From the NCBI GenBank assembly GCA_019058365.1, contig JAHPZE010000003.1, positions 248,001 to 312,000 on the forward strand: a DNA stretch of 64,000 bases. The letters run 5' to 3'. Below are positions 1-9,571 of this stretch, piece after piece. The first letter of the stretch is position 1. Each line of letters starts with the position of its first letter. Source of the DNA: Promethearchaeota archaeon. Its GTDB lineage: Archaea; Asgardarchaeota; Lokiarchaeia; Sigyniarchaeales; SOKP01. The notes below the pieces were generated by a model that saw only the letters and a list, made by a program, of their open reading frames with translations, was not told where the DNA came from and made no database searches. A program made the position numbers and the translations under genes.

Positions 1-2
1 AT

Positions 3-155
3 TTCCTAAAAAAAAATAAAGCTTGGGAAGATGATCTTAAGTTAGCTCTTAAACTCAAAATAAAAGCAGAAATTCAAGCATTTGCATCTCATGGATTTAA
101 ATTTTTAACGGATAAATACTTACCTGAAAAACTCACAACAGGTGATTGGATATGA
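3..155 (+). CDS. C-terminal end of an unrecognised protein (partial)
   Basis: An open frame runs in from the left edge for 50 codons and stops at TGA 153-155. The visible tail is lysine-rich and helical and ends in a Thr-Gly-Asp-Trp-Ile segment that I do not recognise. Its stop codon overlaps the ATG of the next gene (ATGA, 152-155), the usual sign of translational coupling, so this gene and the next are probably one operon. Function cannot be assigned from 50 residues. Confidence 0.6.
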   Translation, partial: FLKKNKAWEDDLKLALKLKIKAEIQAFASHGFKFLTDKYLPEKLTTGDWI

Positions 156-664
156 GAATCTTTAAAAAGAAAGATGGCGGAATCGTACAATTAATCGATA
201 AAGATGATATGAAGGAATGGCCGATTGAATTACCTTTACTTTTCATCGAATATATAAGAAATAAACAATTAGAAAGTTATGGGAGTGCTAAAAAGGATGT
301 TGAGTCATATCTCGATGAAATTATGACAGACGTAGCAATCCCAGGATTAGTGAATGTTTTAGAAGGAGATGATAACGAAAAAATTATACTAGCTCTAACT
401 CGCATTGAAGAAATTTCAAAAAAAGATATTGAAATGGCGAAACCAATAAAAAAATATCTGAATTATCTTCTAGAAAAAAACGATAAACAGATTGTGAATT
501 TAGCTCAGACCATTTCAAAAAATTTTACTAATGCTGAAAGAAAGAAAGAATTAGCACAAAAGAGGAAATATATGCGCGAAAAAGAAAATTTATTCCTAGA
601 AGGCAAAATTAGTGGAGAAGAATATGCTAAAGCGAGAAAAGAATATTTAACTTTAAAAGAGTAA
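152..664 (+). CDS. Hypothetical helical (possibly HEAT-like) cytosolic protein
   Basis: This 170-residue protein is predicted cytosolic: it has no signal peptide or membrane segment and is rich in Lys/Glu. The middle (about residues 50-125) reads as paired amphipathic helices resembling one or two HEAT-type repeats. The C-terminus is a charged helix. A TTG lies two codons upstream at 146, but the ATG at 152 overlaps the previous stop codon and is the better start. It sits 10 bp upstream of orotate phosphoribosyltransferase, in the same direction. No catalytic motif is visible and I do not assign a function. Confidence 0.6.
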   Translation: MRIFKKKDGGIVQLIDKDDMKEWPIELPLLFIEYIRNKQLESYGSAKKDVESYLDEIMTDVAIPGLVNVLEGDDNEKIILALTRIEEISKKDIEMAKPIKKYLNYLLEKNDKQIVNLAQTISKNFTNAERKKELAQKRKYMREKENLFLEGKISGEEYAKARKEYLTLKE

Positions 665-674
665 TATCAATCTT

Positions 675-1349
675 ATGAATTGGGAAAATGAAAAAGACAA
701 TTTTCATAATTTCATATTAAATAATAAAATTATTGGATTTTTTAAAGAACCTCTTAGATTAAAATCAGGTAGACTATCTTCCTGGTATATAAATTGGAGG
801 AATATAGCTTCCGACGTTTACTTACTCGATCAATTAACTGATTATATTCTTTTATTTATTGATTATTTAGGTTTAAACCCGAAATGTTTTTATGGTGTTC
901 CAGAAGGAGCGACAAAATTAGGTATTATTACACAATATAAGTGGGCAAGAAGACAGAAAAATTATAATCCTGGATGTTACCCTTTGTCTATGGGTAGAGG
1001 TAAACCAAAAGAACACGGAGATCCGAAAGATAAATTTTTTGTTGGAATACCTAAAGGAGAAATTATTATTCTTGAAGACGTAACAACAACAGGGGAATCT
1101 CTAATTGATACAATTAAGAGATTGAAAGAAGTAAATGTGAGAATAATTGCTGCTATTGGATTAACAAATAGAAATGAAAAAAGAGATGATGGAAAGAGTA
1201 TTGAAGAGATAGTAAAAGAACAAAATGTCCAATACTATGCAATGAGCAATGCAGTTGATTTATTACCCAGAATTAATATGAATAAAGATATCAAAAATCA
1301 CATTGAAGAATACTTCAAAAAATATGGGACTCAACAAATTAATCTATAA
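675..1349 (+). CDS. pyrE: Orotate phosphoribosyltransferase
   Basis: Converts orotate and PRPP to orotidine 5'-phosphate in de novo UMP synthesis, in the cytosol. The type I phosphoribosyltransferase signature IILEDVTTTGES is at residues 131-142, with the acidic pair and TTTG loop that bind PRPP. The N-terminal LKSGR (29-33) followed by an aromatic/Asn segment is the orotate-binding hood typical of PyrE. At 224 residues the length fits the family. It starts 10 bp after the preceding gene and is probably cotranscribed with it. The next gene is on the opposite strand and converges on it. Confidence in the family is high; a related PRPP-dependent purine/pyrimidine transferase is the only alternative. 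Confidence 0.88.
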   Translation: MNWENEKDNFHNFILNNKIIGFFKEPLRLKSGRLSSWYINWRNIASDVYLLDQLTDYILLFIDYLGLNPKCFYGVPEGATKLGIITQYKWARRQKNYNPGCYPLSMGRGKPKEHGDPKDKFFVGIPKGEIIILEDVTTTGESLIDTIKRLKEVNVRIIAAIGLTNRNEKRDDGKSIEEIVKEQNVQYYAMSNAVDLLPRINMNKDIKNHIEEYFKKYGTQQINL

Positions 1350-1386
1350 TATTTCCTAAATATCTCCAGTTTAAATTAAATAGAAC

Positions 1387-1947
1387 TTAGAAAAAATCTC
1401 TCCATATTTTAATAAGATTGTATAAATAAGTGTAAAGTAATTTTTCAGAATTTGTTAATCTTCTCTCATCCTCTAAAGATAATTCCGCCATAGATAACTT
1501 TAATAGTTTTAATAACCGACTATCAATTATATTAGAAGTATATGAATTATATCTATCCAAATCTATTTTGGGTTTATTTTTTTTTATTACTTCATTTTCC
1601 ATAAACCTTTTAAATTCTTTTATCTTATTTAAAAAAGAATTATCATTTCTTTTGATTAATTTAAGATCATCTCTCTCACCTATAGCATAACGTTGAACAT
1701 CAATGTTATCACATTTTTCTGTCGAAGCAACTTTTAAAATATCTTTTTCTATAAAGGGTATTACAGAGAATAACTTTAATCGATATTTTTTACCTTTCTC
1801 AAAGGGACCGAACGATTCTCCTAATAGAGAAAAACCTTCAAAATCCTTTATGCATTCCGTAATAATAATTTCATTTTTAAAGGCAAAGTTTAACCTACTC
1901 AAAGAACCTGTAAATCGTTCTCCAATTACTTCCAATAATAATTTCAC
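1387..1947 (-). CDS. GINS23-like replication factor (Psf2/Psf3 family), putative
   Basis: This 186-residue cytosolic protein has the layout of archaeal GINS23: a small N-terminal beta domain, then an alpha-helical domain. Visible marks are the acidic 'ITECIKDFEG' strand (about 29-38), a Gly-Pro-Phe-x-x-Gly turn (about 47-52) like the GPFKKGD turn of the GINS B domain, and a C-terminal helical part with 'DSRLLKLLKL' and 'LTNSEKLLYTYLYNLI'. GINS binds MCM and Cdc45/RecJ in the replicative helicase, and MCM is encoded 3.6 kb away. Translation starts at GTG (1945-1947) with no Shine-Dalgarno. A TATA-like box about 28 bp upstream suggests a leaderless mRNA. The call rests on pattern and context, not on a search. 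Confidence 0.55.
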   Translation of the reverse strand: MKLLLEVIGERFTGSLSRLNFAFKNEIIITECIKDFEGFSLLGESFGPFEKGKKYRLKLFSVIPFIEKDILKVASTEKCDNIDVQRYAIGERDDLKLIKRNDNSFLNKIKEFKRFMENEVIKKNKPKIDLDRYNSYTSNIIDSRLLKLLKLSMAELSLEDERRLTNSEKLLYTYLYNLIKIWRDFF

Positions 1948-1970
1948 CAGATTTAATATATTAATAAGTC

Positions 1971-1978
1971 TTTATATA
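1971..1978 (-). promoter_or_regulatory. TATA-like box for the GINS23-like gene (leaderless promoter)
   Basis: The sequence TATATAAA (minus strand) sits about 28 bp upstream of the GTG start of the GINS23-like gene. This is the archaeal TBP distance to a transcription start at the initiation codon itself. The motif is near-palindromic and could also serve the divergent gene starting at 2042, about 65 bp away. Confidence 0.4.
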
Positions 1979-2041
1979 CTATACAATAGTAATTCAAGAG
2001 AAATAAACATATTATTATTCTTTTAATAAATTAAAAACCTC

Positions 2042-5000
2042 GTGAAAATTTTGGTTATAGAAATAATACTGCTTATCGTCTTTATCATCTTCTTTTTAAT
2101 TGGATTTTATATAATATATAAACAAGTTGCGTTAGTTAAAAAAGGAGAATTAAGTAATAAAGATCGATTCCAGTGTTTATTTTACGGAATTATCTTCAGT
2201 TTGTCTATCCTGGTAGTTTTTACTGTTGCTGTTATTTTTACTGTAAGAACCCCTGAACTTTGGAACCCTGAAACTACACCCCCAGAAGTCCATCCTCTAG
2301 CATTATTAATACCTTTTATTTGTTGCTTAATTTATTTAACATTTTATCCAATAATAGATTTCCTTTTTATTGCTCTAAGTAAAGAATCAGATGAAGGATT
2401 AACACCTTTTCATAAATTTATAAGAAATAAGATTATTAATCAATCAAGTAATAAAATTATTAATGTTCTAATTGCTCTAGTTTTTTTTCTCTTAATTTTT
2501 GTTCTCCCTCCTATTTTATTGTCAATATTAGGCTTACCTTTTATAGTGATTTGGGTAACATGGAGTCTTGTTTACCCACTAATGATATTAACTTTTTATG
2601 GGTCTAAAGGATATATTGCTGGACTTTCAGATGCTTATTATCATATTCCTGATGTAAGAAGATCAACTTTTCTTAATTTTGAGAATACCAAGAGAGGTTT
2701 AAACCAATTCAAATCGGAACCGGGATATTATATTATCTTAGGTTTAATGATTTTTGTATTTATATGGGCTTGGATTTCACTAATCCAGACTATAAGTTTC
2801 TTTTTTACAAGAACATTAGCAATATCGACTATGTCCTCAGCTTTTGTATTTGTAACTTTATTTTTTGGTATTATAGGATATTTTACACGTTTTTGGGGAA
2901 GAAAAATAAAATATCGCGGTATTGATATTTATTTTGCTGCCTATTTAATGGCTTCTATAGGTATCAATGTTCTAGTTAATTTCTTAATTGTGAATCCTAA
3001 TAAATTGTATTATACTTTTAATTTATGGACTATCACTAATCAAATCGTTCCAAATTATGTTATGTTTGCTTGGGCTGCTGTTATTGAAGAAATTGTATTA
3101 GTAATTTTTACTTCATACTTTTTTTTAGCAAGAAATAATGAATTTATTACTAATATTAAATATTCTAAAATTACTAAATCTGGCCAAATTTTTGATCCAA
3201 TTCCAATATTCAATTTAATTAAACATCGTAATATTAAAATAAGAAAACTTGCGGAAGAAACATTGATATTGATGTTTGAAAGAATTCCTTTAAAAAATGA
3301 AATAAATCTTAATAATTGGAAATTTAAAAATTCCGTGTTAGATGGCATATGTGAATATGATGCAAATTCAAGAGAAATTTGTATAAAAATATTAATTCAA
3401 TTAGAAAAAGATGTTCCAGAGAAAATATTACCTTGGATAATAGAAGCATTAGAATCTCCTAATTACGATAAATGTATCCCTATTACAAAAACACTTCTAA
3501 ACGCAGATATAGATTTCGTTGAAAAAATACCTAAAGATTTAATTATTAACTTAATTGAAGATTCAGAATGGAGATTAAAATTATTGGGAGTAAAAATTTT
3601 AAAAAGACTGTTAAAGAAAAATAATGATTTGATTCATAAAGTTAATATTAAAAACTTAATAAACAACCCAAATAGTAAGGTTCAAGTCGAGATTCTAAAT
3701 ATTTTGGCAGAATCTTCTTATGTACTTCCTATTGATACTATAATTCAAAAAATATTTCATATTAATAATGAAATTAGCGCGGCAGCAATTAAAAATCTAA
3801 AAAATCTTGACCACAAAGATATTGATAAAAAAATGATTTCTAAAATTATTCCTCTGATGAAAGATCCATCTAGTTCTGTAAGAGCTTCAATTTATGAGGT
3901 ATTAGCAAAAATAGGTAAATTTAGAAAAAATAATATTCCAATTTTGCCTCTCTTTGATGGTTTAACTGATTCAAATGAAAAAACTCGACAAGCAGCCATA
4001 AATGTATTGGAAAAATATTTTAAAGAGGAACCCGGGTTATTAGATATTGACAATATAGTTAATAAAGTCGATCCAAATAATTATGAGGTATTAAATAGCT
4101 TTGTTTCACTTCTCGGAAGATTATGGAAATATAATCCTGATAAAATATTGACTTTTTTTTTAGTATTTATAAAATTCGAAAATAAACAATTAAGAGAAAA
4201 TATTTCAAATATTTTAATAGAGAATTATAAAAACAACCCTGATTTAATAGTTCAGAATTTAATTAAGATCCCAGATATTACGAAATATCTAACAAAGGGA
4301 ATTATATCACAAACAATAATCAAGATTGGTAAATCAGATCCAGAAAATATAATTCTAAGCTTAATAAATTATCTTAATGATGAAAATGATGATGTAAGAT
4401 TAAATGCTCTTAATTCAATAGATGGATTGATTGAAGAATTTGTTAATTATAGTAATTTGAAACCAATCCTATTACTATTACGGAAAGACAAAAACAAACA
4501 AGAAAAAAAAACCGCCTCAAGTATTATTTCAAAAATAGCTCAAAAAGATTCTTCTCTGATAAAACCATATATGTCTGAATTCTTACAGATATTAATTAAA
4601 CAAGAATTATCTGTAAGAATTGTACTTACTAAATCTCTATTAGATATTGCTAAAGATTCTCCAGATATCATTCCAGTCCAAGAAATTCTAAATTTTCTTG
4701 ACGATCAAGATTCATTTATCCGTGAAACTAGTGCGAAAATTCTGGGGTATATAGGATACAAACTTCCAATTTCTGTTATAGATGTTTTAATTAACAGAGC
4801 ATCAAATGATGATGAATGGATTGTCAGAGAGGCAGCTGTTACAAGTTTAGGAGAAATAATTAATCATGTTGATGATAAGGAAAAAATCATTGAAAAACTG
4901 GTTTCTTTGCTTAATGATGAGCAAAATTGGGTTCGGAGGTCGGCTTTGAATATTCTATCAACTATTAAAGAAGTAAATAATTCTCATATTTCTTTTAATG

Positions 5001-5395
5001 ATTTAAGAAATAATTTAAAGAGCACTGATCCAAAAGTTAGAGAAGCTTCAGTGGGATTAATTCGAATTTACAGTAATCAAATCGAAGAAATTTTTAATAA
5101 GATAGTGATATTATTAGAAGATGAATCAAAAGAAGTAAGAGCTAAAGCTATTAATAGTTTTGTTGAAATTATACAAGAAGTAGGACTTAACCAGATATTA
5201 TCAAAATTATTGCAAAATTTAAGTGATGAAGGTTCTATAGAAACCCAGCGTTCTATTGCACTAATTTTAGGACGAACTGTCAAATATGAGGATAAAGAGA
5301 TTAAGAAACGAGTCATTTCTCTTTTAAAAATAAGATGTGAAATGAGCCAGGATCCTATTATTTGTGCGACCCTACAACAACTAAAAGAGCTTTGA
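2042..5395 (+). CDS. Polytopic membrane protein fused to a long HEAT-repeat array
   Basis: 1117 residues, starting at GTG 2042. The first ~370 residues hold about eight hydrophobic segments (for example 3-25, 48-70, 86-108, 138-180, 225-250, 260-280, 300-320, 340-360). Residues ~385-1117 are a continuous series of 35-45-residue helical hairpins with HEAT-type Asp/Arg/Glu-Ala patterns, such as 'DDEWIVREAAVTSLGEI' and 'DEQNWVRRSALNIL'. The repeats presumably form a large cytosolic scaffold anchored to the membrane. An EE pair in the last membrane segment recalls CPBP/CAAX proteases, but the Arg of the EExxxR motif is missing, so I do not call protease activity. It is monocistronic between divergent and spaced neighbours. 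Function unknown; a protein-binding platform is likely. Confidence 0.75.
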   Translation: MKILVIEIILLIVFIIFFLIGFYIIYKQVALVKKGELSNKDRFQCLFYGIIFSLSILVVFTVAVIFTVRTPELWNPETTPPEVHPLALLIPFICCLIYLTFYPIIDFLFIALSKESDEGLTPFHKFIRNKIINQSSNKIINVLIALVFFLLIFVLPPILLSILGLPFIVIWVTWSLVYPLMILTFYGSKGYIAGLSDAYYHIPDVRRSTFLNFENTKRGLNQFKSEPGYYIILGLMIFVFIWAWISLIQTISFFFTRTLAISTMSSAFVFVTLFFGIIGYFTRFWGRKIKYRGIDIYFAAYLMASIGINVLVNFLIVNPNKLYYTFNLWTITNQIVPNYVMFAWAAVIEEIVLVIFTSYFFLARNNEFITNIKYSKITKSGQIFDPIPIFNLIKHRNIKIRKLAEETLILMFERIPLKNEINLNNWKFKNSVLDGICEYDANSREICIKILIQLEKDVPEKILPWIIEALESPNYDKCIPITKTLLNADIDFVEKIPKDLIINLIEDSEWRLKLLGVKILKRLLKKNNDLIHKVNIKNLINNPNSKVQVEILNILAESSYVLPIDTIIQKIFHINNEISAAAIKNLKNLDHKDIDKKMISKIIPLMKDPSSSVRASIYEVLAKIGKFRKNNIPILPLFDGLTDSNEKTRQAAINVLEKYFKEEPGLLDIDNIVNKVDPNNYEVLNSFVSLLGRLWKYNPDKILTFFLVFIKFENKQLRENISNILIENYKNNPDLIVQNLIKIPDITKYLTKGIISQTIIKIGKSDPENIILSLINYLNDENDDVRLNALNSIDGLIEEFVNYSNLKPILLLLRKDKNKQEKKTASSIISKIAQKDSSLIKPYMSEFLQILIKQELSVRIVLTKSLLDIAKDSPDIIPVQEILNFLDDQDSFIRETSAKILGYIGYKLPISVIDVLINRASNDDEWIVREAAVTSLGEIINHVDDKEKIIEKLVSLLNDEQNWVRRSALNILSTIKEVNNSHISFNDLRNNLKSTDPKVREASVGLIRIYSNQIEEIFNKIVILLEDESKEVRAKAINSFVEIIQEVGLNQILSKLLQNLSDEGSIETQRSIALILGRTVKYEDKEIKKRVISLLKIRCEMSQDPIICATLQQLKEL

Positions 5396-5555
5396 TTTTT
5401 TAATTTTTCTTTACAAAATAATCAACAATAATTTAATAAATCTTACATCAGTCTGTTTTTTTAATATTTCCTTATTTTCTCTTTAATAAAATATGGTATT
5501 AATATTACGAATTAAAAAATCACCAAGAATATTTTAGGTATATCAATAAAAATTT

Positions 5556-7694
5556 ATGTGTTTTGCCATGACAACACCTTTGCCAAGTCCAAGTCAACCA
5601 ATTAATAAAGTTCAACGCTTTGAGGATTTTTATCGTTTATTTCAAGAAAAACCAGGTGTATATAAGTATCAAGATCAAATTAATGATATTTACGCAAAAG
5701 GAGGAAATACTCTAATTATTCTTTATGAAGATTTATTGGCAAGTGAACCAGATTTAGCTGAATTGCTAAAGCAAGATCCTGAAGCTTTACTTGAAGATGC
5801 TATAGACGCATTTAAAAATTTATTAAAATTTCAGGGATCAAAACTTTCTATTCAAAATTATTTTGTCAGAATAACCACTAAAGATAAAATAAGCACTTTA
5901 TTTATCCCTCTAAGAGGATTAAGAGCAAAACATATTAGTACCCTAGTTTGGTCTAACGGTATCTTAGTTAGATGTTCTACCATAAGACCTAAGATAATAA
6001 AAGCTTCATTTGAATGCAATATATGTGGAGCTCAATTTGATATTATTCAATTAACTTCGAGAATTAGGTGGCCTAAATTTTGTGTAAACAAGAGATGTAA
6101 AGCAAGAGCACAAACAGATTTTAGACTTTTATCAAAAAGTTCAGAATTTATTGATTGGCAAAGCGTCATGATTCAAGAGATACCAGAAGATTTGCCAGCT
6201 GGAAGAATTCCTAGATCAGTTCAGGCAATTTTAACACATGATTTAGTTGATACAGTAAAACCTGGGGATAGGGTCAAATTGATGGGAGTTTTTAAATCGG
6301 TTTTAGCCCAGTCGACTAAAAGTAATAATTCTACATTATTCAAGACTTTTTTTGATATTAATTTTATAGATCCTGAAGATAAATCAGAAGATACTATTGA
6401 TCTCTCCAAAGAAGATATGAAGAAAATTGAAGATCTATCAAAAGAACCATTTATACAAAAAAAAATCGCAAGATCAATCGCTCCGGATATATATGGAAGA
6501 GAAGACCTTAAAATTGCTTCAGCATTAAGCTTATTTGCAGGGACAAGGAAGAAGAAACCCGGAGGTGGTTATAAAAGAGGTGATATTCATGTGTTATTTG
6601 TGGGAGATCCAGGAACTGGAAAATCAGAGATATTGAAAAGTGCCATAGAGGTATCTCCACGAGGATTGTATACTTCTGGGAAAGGTTCCACCGCTGTAGG
6701 TCTAACCGCGGCTGTGATAAAAGATACTGAAACAGGCCAAATGAACCTTGAGGCAGGAGTTGTAGTATTAGCAAATGGAGGTGCAGCTGCTATTGATGAA
6801 TTTGATAAAATGGATACTGCAGATAGATCTGCACTCCATGAGGCAATGGAACAACAAACCGTAAGCATTGCAAAAGCTGGAATTGTTGCCACATTGAAAG
6901 CTCAAACAGCGATCATAGCGGCAGCTAATCCATATTCAGGAAGATATGATAGATATAAAACACCTACTCAAAATATTCGCTTACCGCCTTCTCTATTATC
7001 ACGTTTTGATTTAATTTTTATAGTTGTTGATAAGCCTAACCAAGCAGATGATGCTCAAATGGCTGAGTTTATATTAAAAAATTCCATGATGAACTCAGAA
7101 GAAACACTTGAAGAAAATGATACTTCTATAGCACCCATCTCAAGAGATCTTCTGAAAAAATATATTAAACACGCTAGAAGGACATGTAATCCCGTTTTAT
7201 CTGACGAAGCTAAAGAAAGAATAAAAGAATTTTATCTTGACTTAAGAGGCCAATATGACAGTGAAGATGCAATCATATCGATTTTAGCAAGAAATTTAGA
7301 TGCTCTAGTAAGGCTTAGTGAGGCTTATGCTAAAATGGCGTTAAGAGATAATGTACTTAAAGAAGATGTTGAAGAAATAATTAAATTGTTCAAGAGATAT
7401 CTTAAAGACACTGGTTATGATGAAACAACTGGAAAAATTGATATGGACAGAATTTTTGTTGGTCAATCTAGAACTAATCTAAATAAATTAGAAACTATTA
7501 TGAATAGATTGAAAGAGATCTTTGAAGAAAATAATTGGAGAGCACTTGAAAAATCTAATGTTATTCAAATTTTAGAGTTAGAAGAGAGTTTAGATAAAAA
7601 ATTCATAGAAAACGCTTTAGATGAGCTAATAAAAGAGGGAACCTTATACGAGCCAAAAAGTAACCAAATTAAATTTACAAATAAAATAGAATAA
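5556..7694 (+). CDS. mcm: Replicative minichromosome maintenance (MCM) helicase
   Basis: The replicative 3'-5' DNA helicase of archaea, working as a hexamer with GINS and RecJ/Cdc45. The 712-residue protein has the full layout: an N-terminal domain with a zinc-binding set (C154, C157, C176, C181), the MCM AAA+ core and a C-terminal winged-helix region (about 640-712). Walker A is GDPGTGKS (350-357), Walker B is IDEFDKM (413-419, D414/E415), the sensor-1 Asn is in AAANP (N458) and the arginine finger is in LLSRFD (R482). No intein or insertion is seen. An alternative ATG occurs at 5568; residues between the two starts add nothing recognisable. No obvious operon partner lies beside it. Confidence 0.97.
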   Translation: MCFAMTTPLPSPSQPINKVQRFEDFYRLFQEKPGVYKYQDQINDIYAKGGNTLIILYEDLLASEPDLAELLKQDPEALLEDAIDAFKNLLKFQGSKLSIQNYFVRITTKDKISTLFIPLRGLRAKHISTLVWSNGILVRCSTIRPKIIKASFECNICGAQFDIIQLTSRIRWPKFCVNKRCKARAQTDFRLLSKSSEFIDWQSVMIQEIPEDLPAGRIPRSVQAILTHDLVDTVKPGDRVKLMGVFKSVLAQSTKSNNSTLFKTFFDINFIDPEDKSEDTIDLSKEDMKKIEDLSKEPFIQKKIARSIAPDIYGREDLKIASALSLFAGTRKKKPGGGYKRGDIHVLFVGDPGTGKSEILKSAIEVSPRGLYTSGKGSTAVGLTAAVIKDTETGQMNLEAGVVVLANGGAAAIDEFDKMDTADRSALHEAMEQQTVSIAKAGIVATLKAQTAIIAAANPYSGRYDRYKTPTQNIRLPPSLLSRFDLIFIVVDKPNQADDAQMAEFILKNSMMNSEETLEENDTSIAPISRDLLKKYIKHARRTCNPVLSDEAKERIKEFYLDLRGQYDSEDAIISILARNLDALVRLSEAYAKMALRDNVLKEDVEEIIKLFKRYLKDTGYDETTGKIDMDRIFVGQSRTNLNKLETIMNRLKEIFEENNWRALEKSNVIQILELEESLDKKFIENALDELIKEGTLYEPKSNQIKFTNKIE

Positions 7695-7732
7695 TTTAAT
7701 TCTTTTAAATTATGTTTAAAATAGGGTTATTT

Positions 7733-8257
7733 TTAATAGAACACTTTTACTGCTTCTTCTGAGATAAGTTTAAATACTAATTCAACATTTTCTCCTGTTT
7801 TTGCAGATGTTCGAATAATTGATATAGCATTAATTTTCTTTTCTAAAGAAAAAATCTCCTTTTCACTTAATTCTGTTCCTAAATCATTCTTATTTGCGAG
7901 TAGAATAATTGGAGCCTGTGCGCAGTATTGTTTTACATCAGGAATCCAGAATTTTTCAATTTGATCGAATGTGTTTCTACGTGTTAAATCCCCAACAATA
8001 ATAATCCCCTTAGCCCCAGAATAATAAGAAGGTCTCATACTTATCCAACGCTCTTGTCCAGCAATATCCCAAAGCTGAATCTTTATATCAATATTCTTTT
8101 CTAATTTTAGTTCCTTAGTAAAAATGTTTGTTCCTATACTTGAACGATAATCTTTAGTAAATTGTCCCGTAATAAATTTTTTAACTAAGCTTGTTTTTCC
8201 AACAGCGGGTTCTCCAATTACAATGATTTTCAGCGTGTACTTAATAGTCTTGCTCAT
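7733..8257 (-). CDS. Ras/Rab-type small GTPase
   Basis: A 174-residue Ras-superfamily switch. All five G motifs are intact: GEPAVGKT (15-22), the switch-I Thr (T43, in IGTN), DIAGQE (64-69), NKND (122-125) and TSAK (150-153). The Gln of DxAGQ, needed for intrinsic hydrolysis, is present (Q68). No C-terminal cysteine or prenylation motif exists, so membrane attachment would need a partner. Asgard archaea have large families of such GTPases, working with roadblock and longin proteins; examples of both lie elsewhere in this window. The gene is divergent from the HDAC-like gene, with a shared 102-bp promoter region. Substrate pathway and GEF/GAP partners are not shown by the sequence. Confidence 0.95.
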   Translation of the reverse strand: MSKTIKYTLKIIVIGEPAVGKTSLVKKFITGQFTKDYRSSIGTNIFTKELKLEKNIDIKIQLWDIAGQERWISMRPSYYSGAKGIIIVGDLTRRNTFDQIEKFWIPDVKQYCAQAPIILLANKNDLGTELSEKEIFSLEKKINAISIIRTSAKTGENVELVFKLISEEAVKVFY

Positions 8258-8290
8258 ATATAATTAATCCTATGAAGAAACTTTTTTAAG

Positions 8291-8300
8291 TTTATATATA
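8291..8300. promoter_or_regulatory. TATA-like element in the divergent GTPase/HDAC spacer
   Basis: A TTTATATATA run lies in the 102-bp spacer between the divergent GTPase (start 8257) and HDAC-like gene (start 8360). It is nearly symmetrical and lies about 35 bp from the GTPase start and 60 bp from the other. It could serve as the TATA box for either or both. Supported only by its sequence and position. Confidence 0.35.
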
Positions 8301-8359
8301 AATATTAAAGTAATTAAGTCCTAAAAATATTAAAAAAGTAAAAATAGAGAGATAGTATT

Positions 8360-9460
8360 ATGACAACGGGCATAATATATGATGATATTTACTTAGAACA
8401 TAACATTGGAACTCAATTACAACATGTAGAGAGCCATGAAAGATTGATTTCTATAATGAATTTTTTAAAACAAAAACATTTGCTTGAAGATCCAAACTTT
8501 AAAGTTATTAAACCAAGAAAAGCAACTTTAGAGCAAATCAAGTATGTCCATAAAGAAAGATTAATTAAAGAAATTCAAGAAATATGTGAATTAAGTGCTA
8601 AAACGCACCGTCTTCAGTCTATTGATATGGATACAGTCGCATCCCCTAAAACCTATGAAGCATCATTATTCTCAGTCGGTGGAAATTTGCAAGCTATAGA
8701 TGAGATATTAAATCATAATGTAAAGAATGCCTTTGCATTGGTAAGACCTCCTGGACACCATTCTAATTCACATAAATTTGCTGGATTTTGCATATTTAAT
8801 AATATTGCTATCGCAGCAGAATATCTTTTTAGGGAAAAGGGAATAAAAAAAATAATTATTGTTGATTGGGATTGCCATCATGGTAATGGTACTCAAGATA
8901 TTTTCTATCAAGGTTCTAAATCAGATTCTGGCGAATTAGTAATATTTAATTCTCATCAATACGGACATTTTTATCCAGGTACAGGAAATTATGATGAAAT
9001 TGGCATTGGGAAAGGAGCAGGAAAAATTATTAATTATCCAATGCCTGCTGGTTCAGCTGATGATGTTATACCTCTTTTTTTCGATGATATAATCGCTCCC
9101 ATATGTGAAGAGTTTAAACCAGAATTTATTTTAATTTCTGCGGGTTTTGATACGCATTGGACAGATCAATTAACAAATATGAGTTGGACATATCAAGCAC
9201 CTGCAAATTATCTAAAAAAAATTAGAACCGTCGCACAAAAATATGCTAATGATAGAATTCTTATAACTTTAGAAGGAGGTTATGAATTAGATAAACAAGC
9301 TCGCGCTGTTTATAATTGTCTAAAAGTTCTTAATAATGAGGATGACAATCTAATATTAGAAGAATCAAGATCTTCAAGAGCGGAATTGCTAGAATATTTC
9401 ATTAACAAATTAATTCCCGCATTAAAGGATAAATTAAAGCCATATTGGGAATGCTTTTAG
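8360..9460 (+). CDS. Histone deacetylase / acetylpolyamine amidohydrolase family enzyme
   Basis: A zinc-dependent deacetylase of the arginase/HDAC fold, 366 residues, cytosolic. Key residues are visible: the catalytic His pair in RPPGHH (H133, H134), the zinc ligands D171 and H173 in DWDCHHGNG, the third ligand D264 in ISAGFDTH, and the GGY loop near residue 310 that supplies the transition-state Tyr. The DWDxHHGNGTQ form and the overall length resemble class II HDAC/AcuC/acetylpolyamine hydrolases more than class I. Substrate (acetyl-lysine, polyamine or acetoin-related) cannot be told from the sequence. It is transcribed divergently from the small GTPase gene. Confidence 0.92.
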   Translation: MTTGIIYDDIYLEHNIGTQLQHVESHERLISIMNFLKQKHLLEDPNFKVIKPRKATLEQIKYVHKERLIKEIQEICELSAKTHRLQSIDMDTVASPKTYEASLFSVGGNLQAIDEILNHNVKNAFALVRPPGHHSNSHKFAGFCIFNNIAIAAEYLFREKGIKKIIIVDWDCHHGNGTQDIFYQGSKSDSGELVIFNSHQYGHFYPGTGNYDEIGIGKGAGKIINYPMPAGSADDVIPLFFDDIIAPICEEFKPEFILISAGFDTHWTDQLTNMSWTYQAPANYLKKIRTVAQKYANDRILITLEGGYELDKQARAVYNCLKVLNNEDDNLILEESRSSRAELLEYFINKLIPALKDKLKPYWECF

Positions 9461-9571
9461 GAAGTTACTTACATACAAAACACTTTTATATTTACATTTA
9501 TGCTATTATTATAATTACACTAATTATTGTATAATAAAATTTTATTTAGTAAAAATTAGATAGAGATTATT

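Noticed and set aside
1703..2026. Plus-strand ORF overlapping the GINS-like gene
   Set aside because: Its composition is that of an antisense shadow and its start lies inside the minus-strand gene, which has a coherent fold pattern.
2940..3130. CPBP/CAAX protease motif in the membrane domain of the HEAT fusion
   Set aside because: An EE pair is present, but the Arg of EExxxR and the later His motifs cannot be found.
7733..7760. Prenylation (CaaX or CC) signal at the GTPase C-terminus
   Set aside because: The protein ends in Lys-Val-Phe-Tyr without any cysteine.
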